This document shows positions 35,643 to 43,607 of a DNA stretch of 64,000 nt, in pieces; within the stretch, counting starts at the first letter, position 1; every line of letters starts with the position of its first letter. Source of the stretch: Streptomyces sp. BK208. GTDB lineage: Bacteria > Actinomycetota > Actinomycetes > Streptomycetales > Streptomycetaceae. The translations under genes were made by a program, and so were the position numbers. The stretch covers positions 1 through 64,000 of the forward strand of contig NZ_SOAV01000007.1 of assembly GCF_004364245.1 (NCBI RefSeq), written 5' to 3'. The notes under the pieces are model-generated. The model saw nothing but the letters and a program-made list of their open reading frames with translations, searched no databases and was not told the DNA's origin.

Positions 35643-36301
35643 CCGCATCCTCCGCAGCGCCCGTCCCCTCGGAGAAGGGCGCCGAGGTCGGCCGGCGCAT
35701 CGGCGTCGGCCTGATGTACGGGCTGTGGAAGCCGCGCGTGCTCGGCGCCTGGCGGGTGCCCGCCACCGGCCCGGTGATCTACGCCGTCAACCACTCGCAC
35801 AACATCGACGGCCCGATGGTCATGGGCGTGGCGCCCCGGCCGACGCACTTCCTGATCAAGAAGGAGGCGTTCGTCGGTCCGCTCGGGCGCTTCCTGACCG
35901 GCATCGGCCAGCTGAAGGTGGACCGCCACTCCGCCGACCGCACGGCCATAGGGCAGGCGCTCGGTGTGCTGGCCGACGGCGGCGTGCTGGGCATCTTCCC
36001 GGAGGGCACCCGGGGCGAGGGCGACTTCGCCTCGCTGCGGGCCGGGCTCGCCTACTTCGCGGTGCGCAGCGGTGCCCCGATCGTCCCGGTCGCGGTACTG
36101 GGAAGCACGGACCGGCCCGGACGGTTGATAAAGGCGCTGCCCCCGCTGCGCACCCGCGTCGACGTCGTCTTCGGTGACCCTTTTGATGCGGGCGACGGCA
36201 GCGGGCGGCGCACCCGCAAGGCGCTGGACGAGGCCACCGAACGCATCCAGAAGCAGCTCACCGCGCACCTGGAAAACGCCAGGCGCCTCACCGGGCGCTG
36301 A
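35639..36301 (+). CDS. 1-acyl-glycerol-3-phosphate acyltransferase family protein
   Basis: A 220-residue PlsC-type membrane-associated acyltransferase for phospholipid synthesis. It has the catalytic HX4D motif in NHSHNIDGP (residues about 45-53) and the phosphate-binding FPEGTRGEGDF (about 120). The GTG lies in a four-base overlap with cmk. It may transfer acyl groups to lysophosphatidic acid or a related lipid. Confidence 0.9.
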   Translation: MTASSAAPVPSEKGAEVGRRIGVGLMYGLWKPRVLGAWRVPATGPVIYAVNHSHNIDGPMVMGVAPRPTHFLIKKEAFVGPLGRFLTGIGQLKVDRHSADRTAIGQALGVLADGGVLGIFPEGTRGEGDFASLRAGLAYFAVRSGAPIVPVAVLGSTDRPGRLIKALPPLRTRVDVVFGDPFDAGDGSGRRTRKALDEATERIQKQLTAHLENARRLTGR

Positions 36302-36375
36302 GTGACACTTGAGTAGTGGATCACCCGGTACAGGGGTGCACCACCGATCACCACGATGAACGAGGTACGGACTTC

Positions 36376-37854
36376 ATGAACGACCACATCCACTCCGAGG
36401 GCTCGGGCGAGGAGCACGACCACGGGGCGCTCGGCGACGCCGAGTACGCGCAGTTCATGGAGCTGGCCGCCGAAGAGGGCTTCGACATCCAGGAGGTCGA
36501 GGGCGCGATCGAGGAGGCCGGGCACGGCCCGCTGCCCGTCCTCGCCGTCGTCGGCCGCCCCAACGTCGGCAAGTCGACCCTCGTGAACCGCATCATCGGC
36601 CGCCGCGAGGCCGTCGTCGAGGACAAGCCCGGCGTCACCCGCGACCGGGTCACCTACGAGGCCGAGTGGGCCGGCCGCCGCTTCAAGGTCGTCGACACCG
36701 GCGGCTGGGAGCAGGACGTCCTCGGCATCGACGCCTCCGTGGCCGCGCAGGCCGAGTACGCGATCGAGGCCGCCGACGCGGTGGTGTTCGTCGTGGACGC
36801 CAAGGTCGGCGCCACCGACACCGACGAGGCGGTCGTCCGGCTGCTGCGCAAGGCCGGCAAGCCCGTCGTGCTGTGCGCCAACAAGGTCGACGGCCCGAGC
36901 GGTGAGGCCGACGCCTCCTACCTGTGGTCGCTGGGCCTGGGCGAGCCGCACCCGGTCTCCGCGCTGCACGGCCGCGGCACCGGCGACATGCTGGACCGCG
37001 TCCTGGAGGCGCTGCCCGAGGCTCCGGCGCAGACCTTCGGCACCGCCGTCGGGGGCCCCCGCCGCATCGCGCTGATCGGCCGCCCCAACGTCGGCAAGTC
37101 CTCGCTGCTGAACAAGGTGGCGGGCGAGGAGCGCGTCGTCGTCAACGAGCTGGCCGGCACCACCCGCGACCCGGTCGACGAGCTGATCGAACTGGGCGGC
37201 GTCACCTGGAAGTTCGTCGACACGGCGGGCATCCGCAAGCGCGTCCACCTCCAGCAGGGCGCCGACTACTACGCCTCGCTGCGCACCGCCGCCGCCGTCG
37301 AGAAGGCGGAGGTCGCGGTGATCCTCATCGACGCCTCCGAGTCGATCTCGGTCCAGGACCAGCGGATCGTCACCATGGCCGTCGAGGCGGGCCGCGCGAT
37401 CGTCGTCGCCTACAACAAGTGGGACACCCTCGACGAGGAGCGCCGCTACTACCTGGAGCGGGAGATCGAGACCGAGCTGGGCCAGGTGGCGTGGGCGCCG
37501 CGGGTCAACGTCTCGGCCCAGACCGGCCGCCACATGGAGAAGCTGGTCCCCGCGATCGAGACCGCCCTGGCCGGCTGGGAGACCCGGGTCCCGACGGGCC
37601 GGCTCAACGCCTTCCTCGGCGAGCTGGTCGCCGCCCACCCGCACCCCGTGCGGGGCGGCAAGCAGCCGCGCATCCTCTTCGGCACCCAGGCGGGCACCAA
37701 GCCCCCCCGGTTCGTGCTCTTCGCCTCGGGCTTCATCGAGGCGGGCTACCGGCGCTTCATCGAGCGCCGGCTGCGTGAGGAGTTCGGCTTCGAGGGGACG
37801 CCGATCCACATCTCCGTGCGGGTGCGCGAGAAGCGCGGCGCGAAGAAGAAGTAG
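36376..37854 (+). CDS. der: Ribosome biogenesis GTPase Der (EngA)
   Basis: A 492-residue double GTPase needed for 50S assembly. The two G domains have GRPNVGKSTLVNRI (about residue 60) and GRPNVGKSSLLNKV (about 236), each with DTGG/DTAG and NKVD/NKWD motifs, followed by a KH-like C-terminal domain. About 50 acidic N-terminal residues precede the first domain. The ATG at 36376 has GAGG 10 bases upstream; an upstream in-frame start is weaker. A perfect palindromic terminator follows. Confidence 0.95.
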   Translation: MNDHIHSEGSGEEHDHGALGDAEYAQFMELAAEEGFDIQEVEGAIEEAGHGPLPVLAVVGRPNVGKSTLVNRIIGRREAVVEDKPGVTRDRVTYEAEWAGRRFKVVDTGGWEQDVLGIDASVAAQAEYAIEAADAVVFVVDAKVGATDTDEAVVRLLRKAGKPVVLCANKVDGPSGEADASYLWSLGLGEPHPVSALHGRGTGDMLDRVLEALPEAPAQTFGTAVGGPRRIALIGRPNVGKSSLLNKVAGEERVVVNELAGTTRDPVDELIELGGVTWKFVDTAGIRKRVHLQQGADYYASLRTAAAVEKAEVAVILIDASESISVQDQRIVTMAVEAGRAIVVAYNKWDTLDEERRYYLEREIETELGQVAWAPRVNVSAQTGRHMEKLVPAIETALAGWETRVPTGRLNAFLGELVAAHPHPVRGGKQPRILFGTQAGTKPPRFVLFASGFIEAGYRRFIERRLREEFGFEGTPIHISVRVREKRGAKKK

Positions 37855-37865
37855 GACCTACCGCC

Positions 37866-37905
37866 ACGCGAGAGGGCGCCCCCGGCCGGGGGCGCCCTCT
37901 CGCGT
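37866..37905. terminator. 40-base perfect palindrome, bidirectional terminator
   Basis: The sequence from 37866 to 37905 is an exact 20+20 inverted repeat (arms begin ACGCGAGAGGGCGCCCCCGG). It lies 12 bases past der and 15 before the stop of the convergent small gene. As RNA it would fold into a very stable stem with minimal loop. Confidence 0.9.
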
Positions 37906-37919
37906 CATTCGTCCTGCCC

Positions 37920-38210
37920 TCAGGTGCCGGACCGCGGGGCCGGCGGCAGCGCGGCCGGAACGTGCGTGCCGCTGACGCGCTGCCACACCGACTGCTGGCC
38001 GACGCGGGCGCTCTGGGCCCCCGCGCTGTAGGCGCTGTAGCCACTTCTGCCGCGCGGGATGCTCCGGAAGGCCGTGAACCCCAGCTCCTCCTCACCGCTG
38101 CGATCGCCCGGCAGCGATCGGAAGGACCGGACGTACTCGGCGTAGAGCGCGTCGTAGATCGGCGTGGCCGAGGGGCCGCCGTGGCGGTGGAAGGCGTCGT
38201 ATGCGTACAC
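37920..38210 (-). CDS. Small protein of unknown function
   Basis: A 96-residue protein beginning VYAYDAFHRHGGPSATPIYD, with a conserved-looking N-terminal half (residues 1-50, DALYAEYVRSFRSLPGDRSG) and a Ser/Tyr/Gly/Ala-rich tail. I do not recognise a domain. I recall similar small proteins beside der in other Streptomyces. The GTG at 38210 has a GAGG 14 bases upstream, which is distant. Codon bias supports coding. Confidence 0.65.
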   Translation of the reverse strand: MYAYDAFHRHGGPSATPIYDALYAEYVRSFRSLPGDRSGEEELGFTAFRSIPRGRSGYSAYSAGAQSARVGQQSVWQRVSGTHVPAALPPAPRSGT

Positions 38211-38283
38211 GTATGTCCAAACGACCTCGCGCGGGAAGGGATGCGGCCCGGGGGACGGCCGTCCGGCAGCAGCGTGAACGGGC

Positions 38284-39081
38284 TCAGGTCCCGGCCAGCG
38301 GCAGCGCCGCCGCGACCAGCTGGCCGTTCGCCGCCGCCTTGTCCAGCGCGTCCCGCAGCAGGTCCTCGCGCGGCTGCCGGCCGATGGACCCGACGGGCGC
38401 GGCGAACATCAGCACCTGCTGGTGCTTGTTGGCCGCCGTGCGCCAGCCCTCGGTGACCTGGAGCGGCTGGTGCGCCTGCCACCAGGCCACCGGACGCCCG
38501 CCGGCCGCCCCGGGCTGCAGCACCGCGTGCAGCTGGCCCATCGCGAGCAGGACGGACCAGCCGTGCAGCACGGCCGGCGCGGTCACCAGTTCGGTGACCG
38601 GCATGAAGCCCTGCTCGATCATCAGCGGCAGGAAGTCGTCGCCCGCACCGGCCGTGCCGGGCCGTGCGATGGGGGCGGTCGGCTCCACCACGAGGGCGGG
38701 GTGCAGCTCTCCGGCGATCAGGATCAGCCCGCTGGTCACACCGAGCACGGCCTGCTCGGGCGAGGCCTTCTGGGGCGCGGCGGCAGCGGCCTCGGAGCGG
38801 GCCTGGTCGGCGCTGATGGACCGCACGGCCCCCTGCAGCTGCTCCTCGGTGACCTTGACGACCTGCGAGGGCAGGCAGCCCGCGTGGGCGAAGGCGAGCA
38901 CGGCGGTCTCGTCGCCGATGAACAGGACGGTGCTGGTGCGCTCCTGCTCACAGTCGCCCGGGGTGCGGCAGGACGTGCAGTCGTAGCTGCCCGGGGCGGA
39001 CTCCCCGGCCAGCAGGCGGTCGGCTTCTTCGTCGCCGATCTCGGCGCGTACGTCGTCGCTGACGTCGAGCATGCGCGGCAC
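38284..39081 (-). CDS. Hypothetical protein with N-terminal cysteine cluster
   Basis: A 265-residue protein of unknown function. After a short lead (MLDVSDDVRAEIGDEEADRL) comes YDCTSCRTPGDC (about residues 32-43), a C-x2-C-x5-C cluster that could bind zinc or iron. The rest is an alpha/beta region with hydrophobic strands (VLGVTSGLILIAGELHPALV) and an Ala-rich end. No signal peptide or membrane helix. The GTG at 39081 was chosen because GAGGGAG lies 6 bases upstream; ATG three codons later is the alternative. Confidence 0.75.
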   Translation of the reverse strand: MPRMLDVSDDVRAEIGDEEADRLLAGESAPGSYDCTSCRTPGDCEQERTSTVLFIGDETAVLAFAHAGCLPSQVVKVTEEQLQGAVRSISADQARSEAAAAAPQKASPEQAVLGVTSGLILIAGELHPALVVEPTAPIARPGTAGAGDDFLPLMIEQGFMPVTELVTAPAVLHGWSVLLAMGQLHAVLQPGAAGGRPVAWWQAHQPLQVTEGWRTAANKHQQVLMFAAPVGSIGRQPREDLLRDALDKAAANGQLVAAALPLAGT

Positions 39082-39500
39082 GGGTGGCTCCCTCGGGATG
39101 CGGTGCGTGGCCGGACCGGGTGGCTCCCGGGCCGTGGTCCGGGCGGGTCCCGGCTCATGCATGGACAACGGGGGACCGGTGGCGGGAGTCACGCCCCATG
39201 GCCAACGGAATCGAACCATGCGGCGCCCACCAGCGCTCGGGGGCCGCCGTCGTCCTGCCCGCCCCAAGTCGGGTGCTGTGTACAGGGATTGGGGTGGAGA
39301 GGCGTACCGGATCCCTCGTGGCCAGGAGTCGACAAATCAGGAAATCAGCGAATGAACCGGGTGACCGGAAAGCGTCGTCGCACGTCGTCGTCGGGCGTTC
39401 GCGCGGGTCGTGACCACATCGCAATCGGACACGGACAACCAGAGGGCGGGGTTCCGGGTCTCACTGGGCGACGAGAAGCCCAGTGGAGGAACCGCACCGC
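39082..39500. other. Divergent intergenic region with a coding-like stretch
   Basis: About 420 bases between divergent genes. Bases about 39410-39480 read as a plausible peptide (VTTSQSDTDNQRAGFRVSLG) in a different frame from the next gene and fuse into a shadow frame, so a frameshift or a short upstream frame is possible. The rest shows no gene. A tRNA-like T-arm on the minus strand near 39207 was rejected. Confidence 0.5.
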
Positions 39501-40337
39501 ATGATGCCGCCGGCCCCGCTGGCCGCCCCGCTGCGCGCCGACTGCATCGGCGACTCCGCGGGCGGTCTGACCTTCGACGTCGCCGCGCGCCGAAACACCG
39601 GGGCGGCCCTGCTGATCCTGCGCCGCCGCGGCGCCGACGGCGACGATGCCGCGGACACGGTCAGCCTGCCGCTGGCCCCTGCGGCCGAGGGCCGGCTGCG
39701 CGCCGCGCTGCCCAGCAGCGTGTCCCTGCCCGAGGGCCGCTGGGACGCCTACGCCCGCCTGTCCGGCGGCGGGCCGCGCCGTCTGGTGCCCGGCGTGACC
39801 GACCTGCGCTCCCTCGCCGAGCGCACCCCCAGCGGGCTGCTCGGCCACGTCGCCGTCCGCATCCCGTACGCCACCCGGCAGGGCAACCTCACCGTCCGCA
39901 GCTGGCTGCGCGCCCCGCACGCCGAGGCGGTGGAGCTGGTCCTCGCCGACAGCGGCCTTACCGTGCGCGGGCGGGTGTACGGCACCCAGCTCGCGCCCGG
40001 GGCGTACGCCGCGCTGCGCGCCCGGCCCGGGGAGGGCGGGGGCGACGGTGTGCGCCGGCTGGACGTCGCGGCCGGGCGGACGGAGTTCGCCTTCACCGTG
40101 CCCTACGACGGCTTGGCGCCGGGCTTGTGGGACCTGTGGCTGCGGCCCGCCGGCGACTCCGGTCCCGCCGTGCGGCTCGCGCGCCTGCTGGACGACATCG
40201 CCGACAAGAACCCCGTGTTCACCTTCCCTCGCGCCCGCGTGCGCACGTCGCGCGGCCCCGGGGAGGCCGGGCCGTACTACACCGGTGACAACGACCTCTC
40301 ACTCGTCGTCGCCCCGCTGGAAGCCCGACCGGCCTGA
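39501..40337 (+). CDS. Hypothetical beta-rich protein (often named transferase in Streptomyces)
   Basis: A 278-residue protein. It seems beta-rich, with two similar halves ending FTVPYDGLAPGLWDLWLR and PEGRWDAYARL, and a C-terminal PYYTGDNDLSLVV. No catalytic motif is recognised; proteins like this appear near glycan genes in Streptomyces and are often called transferases without proof. The ATG at 39501 has GGAGGA 10 bases upstream; a GTG at 39483 is in frame. Confidence 0.7.
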   Translation: MMPPAPLAAPLRADCIGDSAGGLTFDVAARRNTGAALLILRRRGADGDDAADTVSLPLAPAAEGRLRAALPSSVSLPEGRWDAYARLSGGGPRRLVPGVTDLRSLAERTPSGLLGHVAVRIPYATRQGNLTVRSWLRAPHAEAVELVLADSGLTVRGRVYGTQLAPGAYAALRARPGEGGGDGVRRLDVAAGRTEFAFTVPYDGLAPGLWDLWLRPAGDSGPAVRLARLLDDIADKNPVFTFPRARVRTSRGPGEAGPYYTGDNDLSLVVAPLEARPA

Positions 40338-40674
40338 CCCCGCATGTCCGATGTCGGATTAGCGTAAGCGCCTCACGATCTCTTCCGCAGAGGGTTCGCG
40401 AAAGCGCGTTCGGGAGTGCTCGGGCCCGGAATGCGGTGTGCCGCCTGTGCGCCCCGCGCGCCTTTTCCGTCCGCTTATTCCGGCCAGTACCGCGACGCGC
40501 GGAAATTCACCTGGGCCGCGTGCGGAACACGGGTGAATCCGCCCGTTCGGGTGAACGTGTTTCATCAAAACGCCGCGCATGATCCTGTGACAAAGATGTG
40601 ACCGTAGGTGCATCAGGGGCACGTGTTACCGGTGCGGGCTTCCCCGCTCCCGGGGCAGGGCATAACGTGGCGGT
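40338..40674. other. Intergenic region upstream of the I78 gene
   Basis: About 337 bases, less GC-rich than its surroundings. It holds the near-palindrome TGTCCGATGTCGGAT just after the previous stop and a likely leaderless promoter at its right end. No convincing gene. Confidence 0.55.
40663..40668 (+). promoter_or_regulatory. Likely -10 of a leaderless promoter (TAACGT)
   Basis: TAACGT is followed by six bases and then the ATG of the I78 gene, which has no Shine-Dalgarno sequence. A TANNNT hexamer 6-7 bases before the start codon is typical of actinomycete leaderless transcripts. Confidence 0.6.
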
Positions 40675-40890
40675 ATGGCACCGATTCCGACACCACCGGC
40701 CGAGCCGCAGGACAGTCCGGACACCTACGTCGGCCTCGATCCCGACGCGGCCGAACAGCGGGCGCGGGAGCGCGGCTGGTCCACGGTGCGGTCCCTGGCG
40801 CCCGGCACGGTCATCACCATGGAGTACCGCGTGGGCCGCCTGAACCTCGAGGTGAAGGACGGCCGGGTGTCCCGCGCCTGGAAGGGCTGA
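40675..40890 (+). CDS. I78 family peptidase inhibitor
   Basis: A 71-residue protein matching the I78 inhibitor family: the central AEQRARERGWSTVRSLAPGT and TMEYRVGRLNLEVKDGRVSR correspond to the inhibitor fold and its binding edge. The family includes Aspergillus elastase inhibitor. No signal peptide is seen, so it may protect the cytoplasm. It is short but strongly coding, and probably leaderless (see the -10). Confidence 0.8.
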   Translation: MAPIPTPPAEPQDSPDTYVGLDPDAAEQRARERGWSTVRSLAPGTVITMEYRVGRLNLEVKDGRVSRAWKG

Positions 40891-40899
40891 CGCCCGCCG

Positions 40900-41919
40900 T
40901 CAGCCGCCCGACACGGGGCGTGCGGCCGGAGCGGAGCTGCGCGGATGACGGTCGGCGTGCGGCGGCCGGCGACTGGCGGCCGGGGTGACCGGCGTACGGT
41001 CCGAGCGGGTCGTGTGCGGGCCCGCGGCCAGGTACACCGGGGGCCGGGCGGTGCGGGCCGTGGCGACCGGCTCGCAGGCCGGTGCTTCCGGTCGGCCGGA
41101 AGCGGGCGGGGCGGCGGGTGCGGGACCGCCTACCGGCCGCCGTGCCGTCCTGTCGCGGCCGCGAGAGGCGGACCAGCGGTCGCGCAGACCGAGGATCCAC
41201 GCCTCGGCGCGGGCGATCAGCGGTTCGAACCAGGGGAGCGCCAGCAGGATCAGCAGTCCCGCCGCCCAGCCGAGGACCACGTCGCTGAGCCAGTGCGTAC
41301 CGAGGTAGACGGTGGACATCCCCACCCCGAGCGAGGTGACCGCGGACAGCGCGGACAGCCAGCGCCGGGCGCGGTGCGTCGCGGCCAGGTAGGCGAGGAT
41401 GCCCCAGGTGACGACGGCGTTCGCGGTGTGACCGCTCGGAAATATATCGCCGCCGAGCCACATCTCGTTGGCGCCGATCGTGGTCGCGTAGTGCGGTCCC
41501 AGCCGGCCCATGCCGTACTTGGCGGCGCCGACCGTGATGTTCAGCAGCAGCAGGGAGACGCCCAGCGCCAGCAGCGGACGCAGGGTGTGCTGCCGCCAGG
41601 AGCGCCAGCCGAGCCAGGAGGCGACCATCACGGCGGTGGGGCCGCGCTGGCCGAGCACCACGTAGTAGTCGACGAACGCGTGGATCTGCGGCCACTGCTG
41701 GTAGGGCCGGAAGAACATGACCTGCCAGTCGAGCCGGACCAGCCACGAGGTGATCACCACGGCCCACACGATCGCGACGTAGAACGCGAGGGTCGAAGCG
41801 AACAGCACGAGCCTGTGCCGGGACATCTCCGGCGCGTCCAGGAGCTCCGGTCGTTCCGGCTCCCGGTCCAGTCTCGCGAACACCCGGTCCAGACGGGTGG
41901 GCTTCCGTTCGGTACGCAC
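40900..41919 (-). CDS. PAP2-superfamily membrane phosphatase (variant motifs)
   Basis: A 339-residue membrane protein with about six helices in residues 35-240 and a long Arg/Pro/Ala-rich cytoplasmic tail. The PAP2 core shows FPSGHTANAVVTWG and TVYLGTHWLSDVVLGW, but both conserved phosphate-binding Args are replaced: motif 1 reads KYGMGRLGP (Gly where Arg is expected) and motif 3 reads STVYLGTH (Thr for Arg). The histidines and Asp remain. Start: the GTG at 41919, which has no ribosome site but has TAACGT 7 bases upstream; a TTG at 41964 is possible. Confidence 0.82.
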   Translation of the reverse strand: MRTERKPTRLDRVFARLDREPERPELLDAPEMSRHRLVLFASTLAFYVAIVWAVVITSWLVRLDWQVMFFRPYQQWPQIHAFVDYYVVLGQRGPTAVMVASWLGWRSWRQHTLRPLLALGVSLLLLNITVGAAKYGMGRLGPHYATTIGANEMWLGGDIFPSGHTANAVVTWGILAYLAATHRARRWLSALSAVTSLGVGMSTVYLGTHWLSDVVLGWAAGLLILLALPWFEPLIARAEAWILGLRDRWSASRGRDRTARRPVGGPAPAAPPASGRPEAPACEPVATARTARPPVYLAAGPHTTRSDRTPVTPAASRRPPHADRHPRSSAPAARPVSGG

Positions 41920-41926
41920 CCAATCG

Positions 41927-41932
41927 ACGTTA
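41927..41932 (-). promoter_or_regulatory. Likely -10 of a leaderless promoter for the PAP2 gene (TAACGT)
   Basis: On the minus strand TAACGT precedes the GTG start by 7 bases. It is the same hexamer and nearly the same spacing as for the divergent I78 neighbour's gene. Confidence 0.55.
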
Positions 41933-42167
41933 CAGCGAGTGAGGAGTGATCCCCGACGAATCAACGGCTTTGTGATGACGATGTGATGTGGGATTCCTCT
42001 CAGGCGGGGCCCTATTTCCGGGTAATCCGCAATGGCGATCGGCTGCGGACTTCAATTCCTTTGATCTGTCCGGCCGGCGATTTTATCCCGCTTATGAATG
42101 CGTTCACCGAATGCTGGTACGGAATTGACCCGCCGGCTACCGGCGGCTACCGGCGGGCCGGAGCCGG

Positions 42168-43349
42168 TCAGGGCGGCCCGGAGCCGTTCAGCCAGAAGGC
42201 CCCGTAGACCGCCGACGCCGCCGCGACGCCGCAGACGACCAGCGCCGACCTGGCGGTGCGCAGCCGGGCCAGGCCCACGGCCGGCGGGAACAGCAGCGGG
42301 AACGCGGGCAGCAGCAGCCGGGGCTTCGAGCCGAAGTAGCTCGACGCGCACAGGGCGAGCACGGCGACGAGCCCCGTGTACACCAGCAGCGGCAGCGGCT
42401 GGCCCCGCCGTACGCCCACCAGGTACAGCCACACGAGCAGTGCGACCCCCACGGTCAGTGCGACGCCCGCCAGGGCCCCGGGGAACGACGTGAACCGGCC
42501 GGCGACGAAGCGGGCGAAGGCCACGCCCCCGTCGAAGCCGTTGCGCCAGCCGGCCTGCACGTCGAGATAGCCCAGCGGGCCCTTGCCGGTGCGGTGACCG
42601 ACCCACAGGACGTAACCGGCGGCGCCCAGGGGTGCCAGCACCGTGCCGAGCACGCGGCGCGCGCCGGGCGGGACGCCGCCCTCGCCCCCGTTCCGGTCGC
42701 GCACCCACGTCGTGATCGCGGCCGCCCACACCGCCGCCGCCACCGCCAGCCCCACCGGGCGGGTCAGCCCGGCCAGTGCGGCCAGCGTCCCCGCGGTCAC
42801 CCAGCGTCCGGTCAGCACCGCGTACAGCGACCAGGCGGCCAGCGCGGTGAACAGGGACTCGCTGTACGCCATCGACTGCACGACGCCGACCGGCAGCACC
42901 GCCCACAGCAGCACCGCGCACCCGGCGGCACGGCGGCCGTACACGTGGTCCGCCACCGCGAAGATCCCCCAGGCGGCGGCGAGCGAGGCGACCAGGGAGA
43001 CGACGAAGCCGGCGTCCGCGTACGACAGCGGGGTCACCGCGGCGCCGAGTCGCTCCAGCCAGGGCAGCAGCGGGAAGAAGGCGAGGTCGGAGTGCACGTC
43101 GCCGTCCGGGAGCCGCACCTCGTAGCCGTACCCCTGCTCCGCCACCCTCGTGTACCAGAGGGAGTCCCACCGGGCCGTGAGCAGCGTGTACGCGCTCTTG
43201 TCGCGCGCGGCACTCCACAGGGCCAGGGTGAGCAGGCCCAGGGCGCGTACGGCCGCGTAACCGAGCAGCGCCGGGGCGGCCCGGCGCAGGGCACCGGACA
43301 GGCCCGGGGCGACGGAGCGGCCCGCGGTGCGCGTTGCGAGATCGGTCAC
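42168..43349 (-). CDS. PIG-V-like membrane mannosyltransferase
   Basis: A 393-residue integral membrane protein with about ten helices and a GT-C type layout. The first extracytoplasmic loop has ARWDSLWYTRVAEQGYG, where acidic Asp near an aromatic run is typical of PIG-V/dolichol-phosphate-mannose enzymes, and SMAYSESLFTALAAWSLYAV and AGLTRPVGLAVA follow. It likely mannosylates a lipid or exported polymer. The GTG at 43349 has no ribosome site, but GATAAT lies 7 bases upstream. The open frame continues far upstream of this start, antisense to the pump and dehydrogenase genes; that extension is a shadow. Confidence 0.8.
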   Translation of the reverse strand: MTDLATRTAGRSVAPGLSGALRRAAPALLGYAAVRALGLLTLALWSAARDKSAYTLLTARWDSLWYTRVAEQGYGYEVRLPDGDVHSDLAFFPLLPWLERLGAAVTPLSYADAGFVVSLVASLAAAWGIFAVADHVYGRRAAGCAVLLWAVLPVGVVQSMAYSESLFTALAAWSLYAVLTGRWVTAGTLAALAGLTRPVGLAVAAAVWAAAITTWVRDRNGGEGGVPPGARRVLGTVLAPLGAAGYVLWVGHRTGKGPLGYLDVQAGWRNGFDGGVAFARFVAGRFTSFPGALAGVALTVGVALLVWLYLVGVRRGQPLPLLVYTGLVAVLALCASSYFGSKPRLLLPAFPLLFPPAVGLARLRTARSALVVCGVAAASAVYGAFWLNGSGPP

Positions 43350-43356
43350 GGGCTCG

Positions 43357-43362
43357 ATTATC
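43357..43362 (-). promoter_or_regulatory. Likely -10 of a leaderless promoter (GATAAT)
   Basis: GATAAT on the minus strand ends 7 bases before the GTG of the mannosyltransferase gene, which lacks a Shine-Dalgarno sequence. Confidence 0.55.
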
Positions 43363-43510
43363 TGCCGGGTGCGAGGGCGGTCGCGTCGCCGGGGCGGGCG
43401 GGACCGTGACCGCAGTGGCGCATGCCACACGGGTGCCGAGGGATGCGTGAGGCCCGCCACGTGTGCGATGCACGGTCTCGCGTACTCTGGCGAGTCACTC
43501 GCGTTCCGTT

Positions 43511-43546
43511 GCACGGGCCGGAGCCCCCGCTCCTCTCCGGCCGTGC
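43511..43546 (+). promoter_or_regulatory. Hairpin in the leader of the DHA2 efflux gene
   Basis: A 12-bp stem with one bulged G (43511-43523 with 43535-43546) lies 61 bases upstream of the efflux pump ATG. A possible -10, TACTCT near 43480, would put it in the 5' leader. It could be an attenuator, as found before some drug-efflux genes, or a simple stability element. Confidence 0.4.
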
Positions 43547-43607
43547 CGCAGGGGAGTCCCCGCCCCGCGGCCCGCCGGGCGCGAGGGAACATCTTGGAGG
43601 TACGTAC

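Noticed and set aside
39180..39260. tRNA-like T-arm (GGTTCGATTCC on the minus strand)
   Set aside because: The 3' acceptor strand that would follow (GTTGGCC) has no matching 5' strand upstream, and no D or anticodon arm can be folded.
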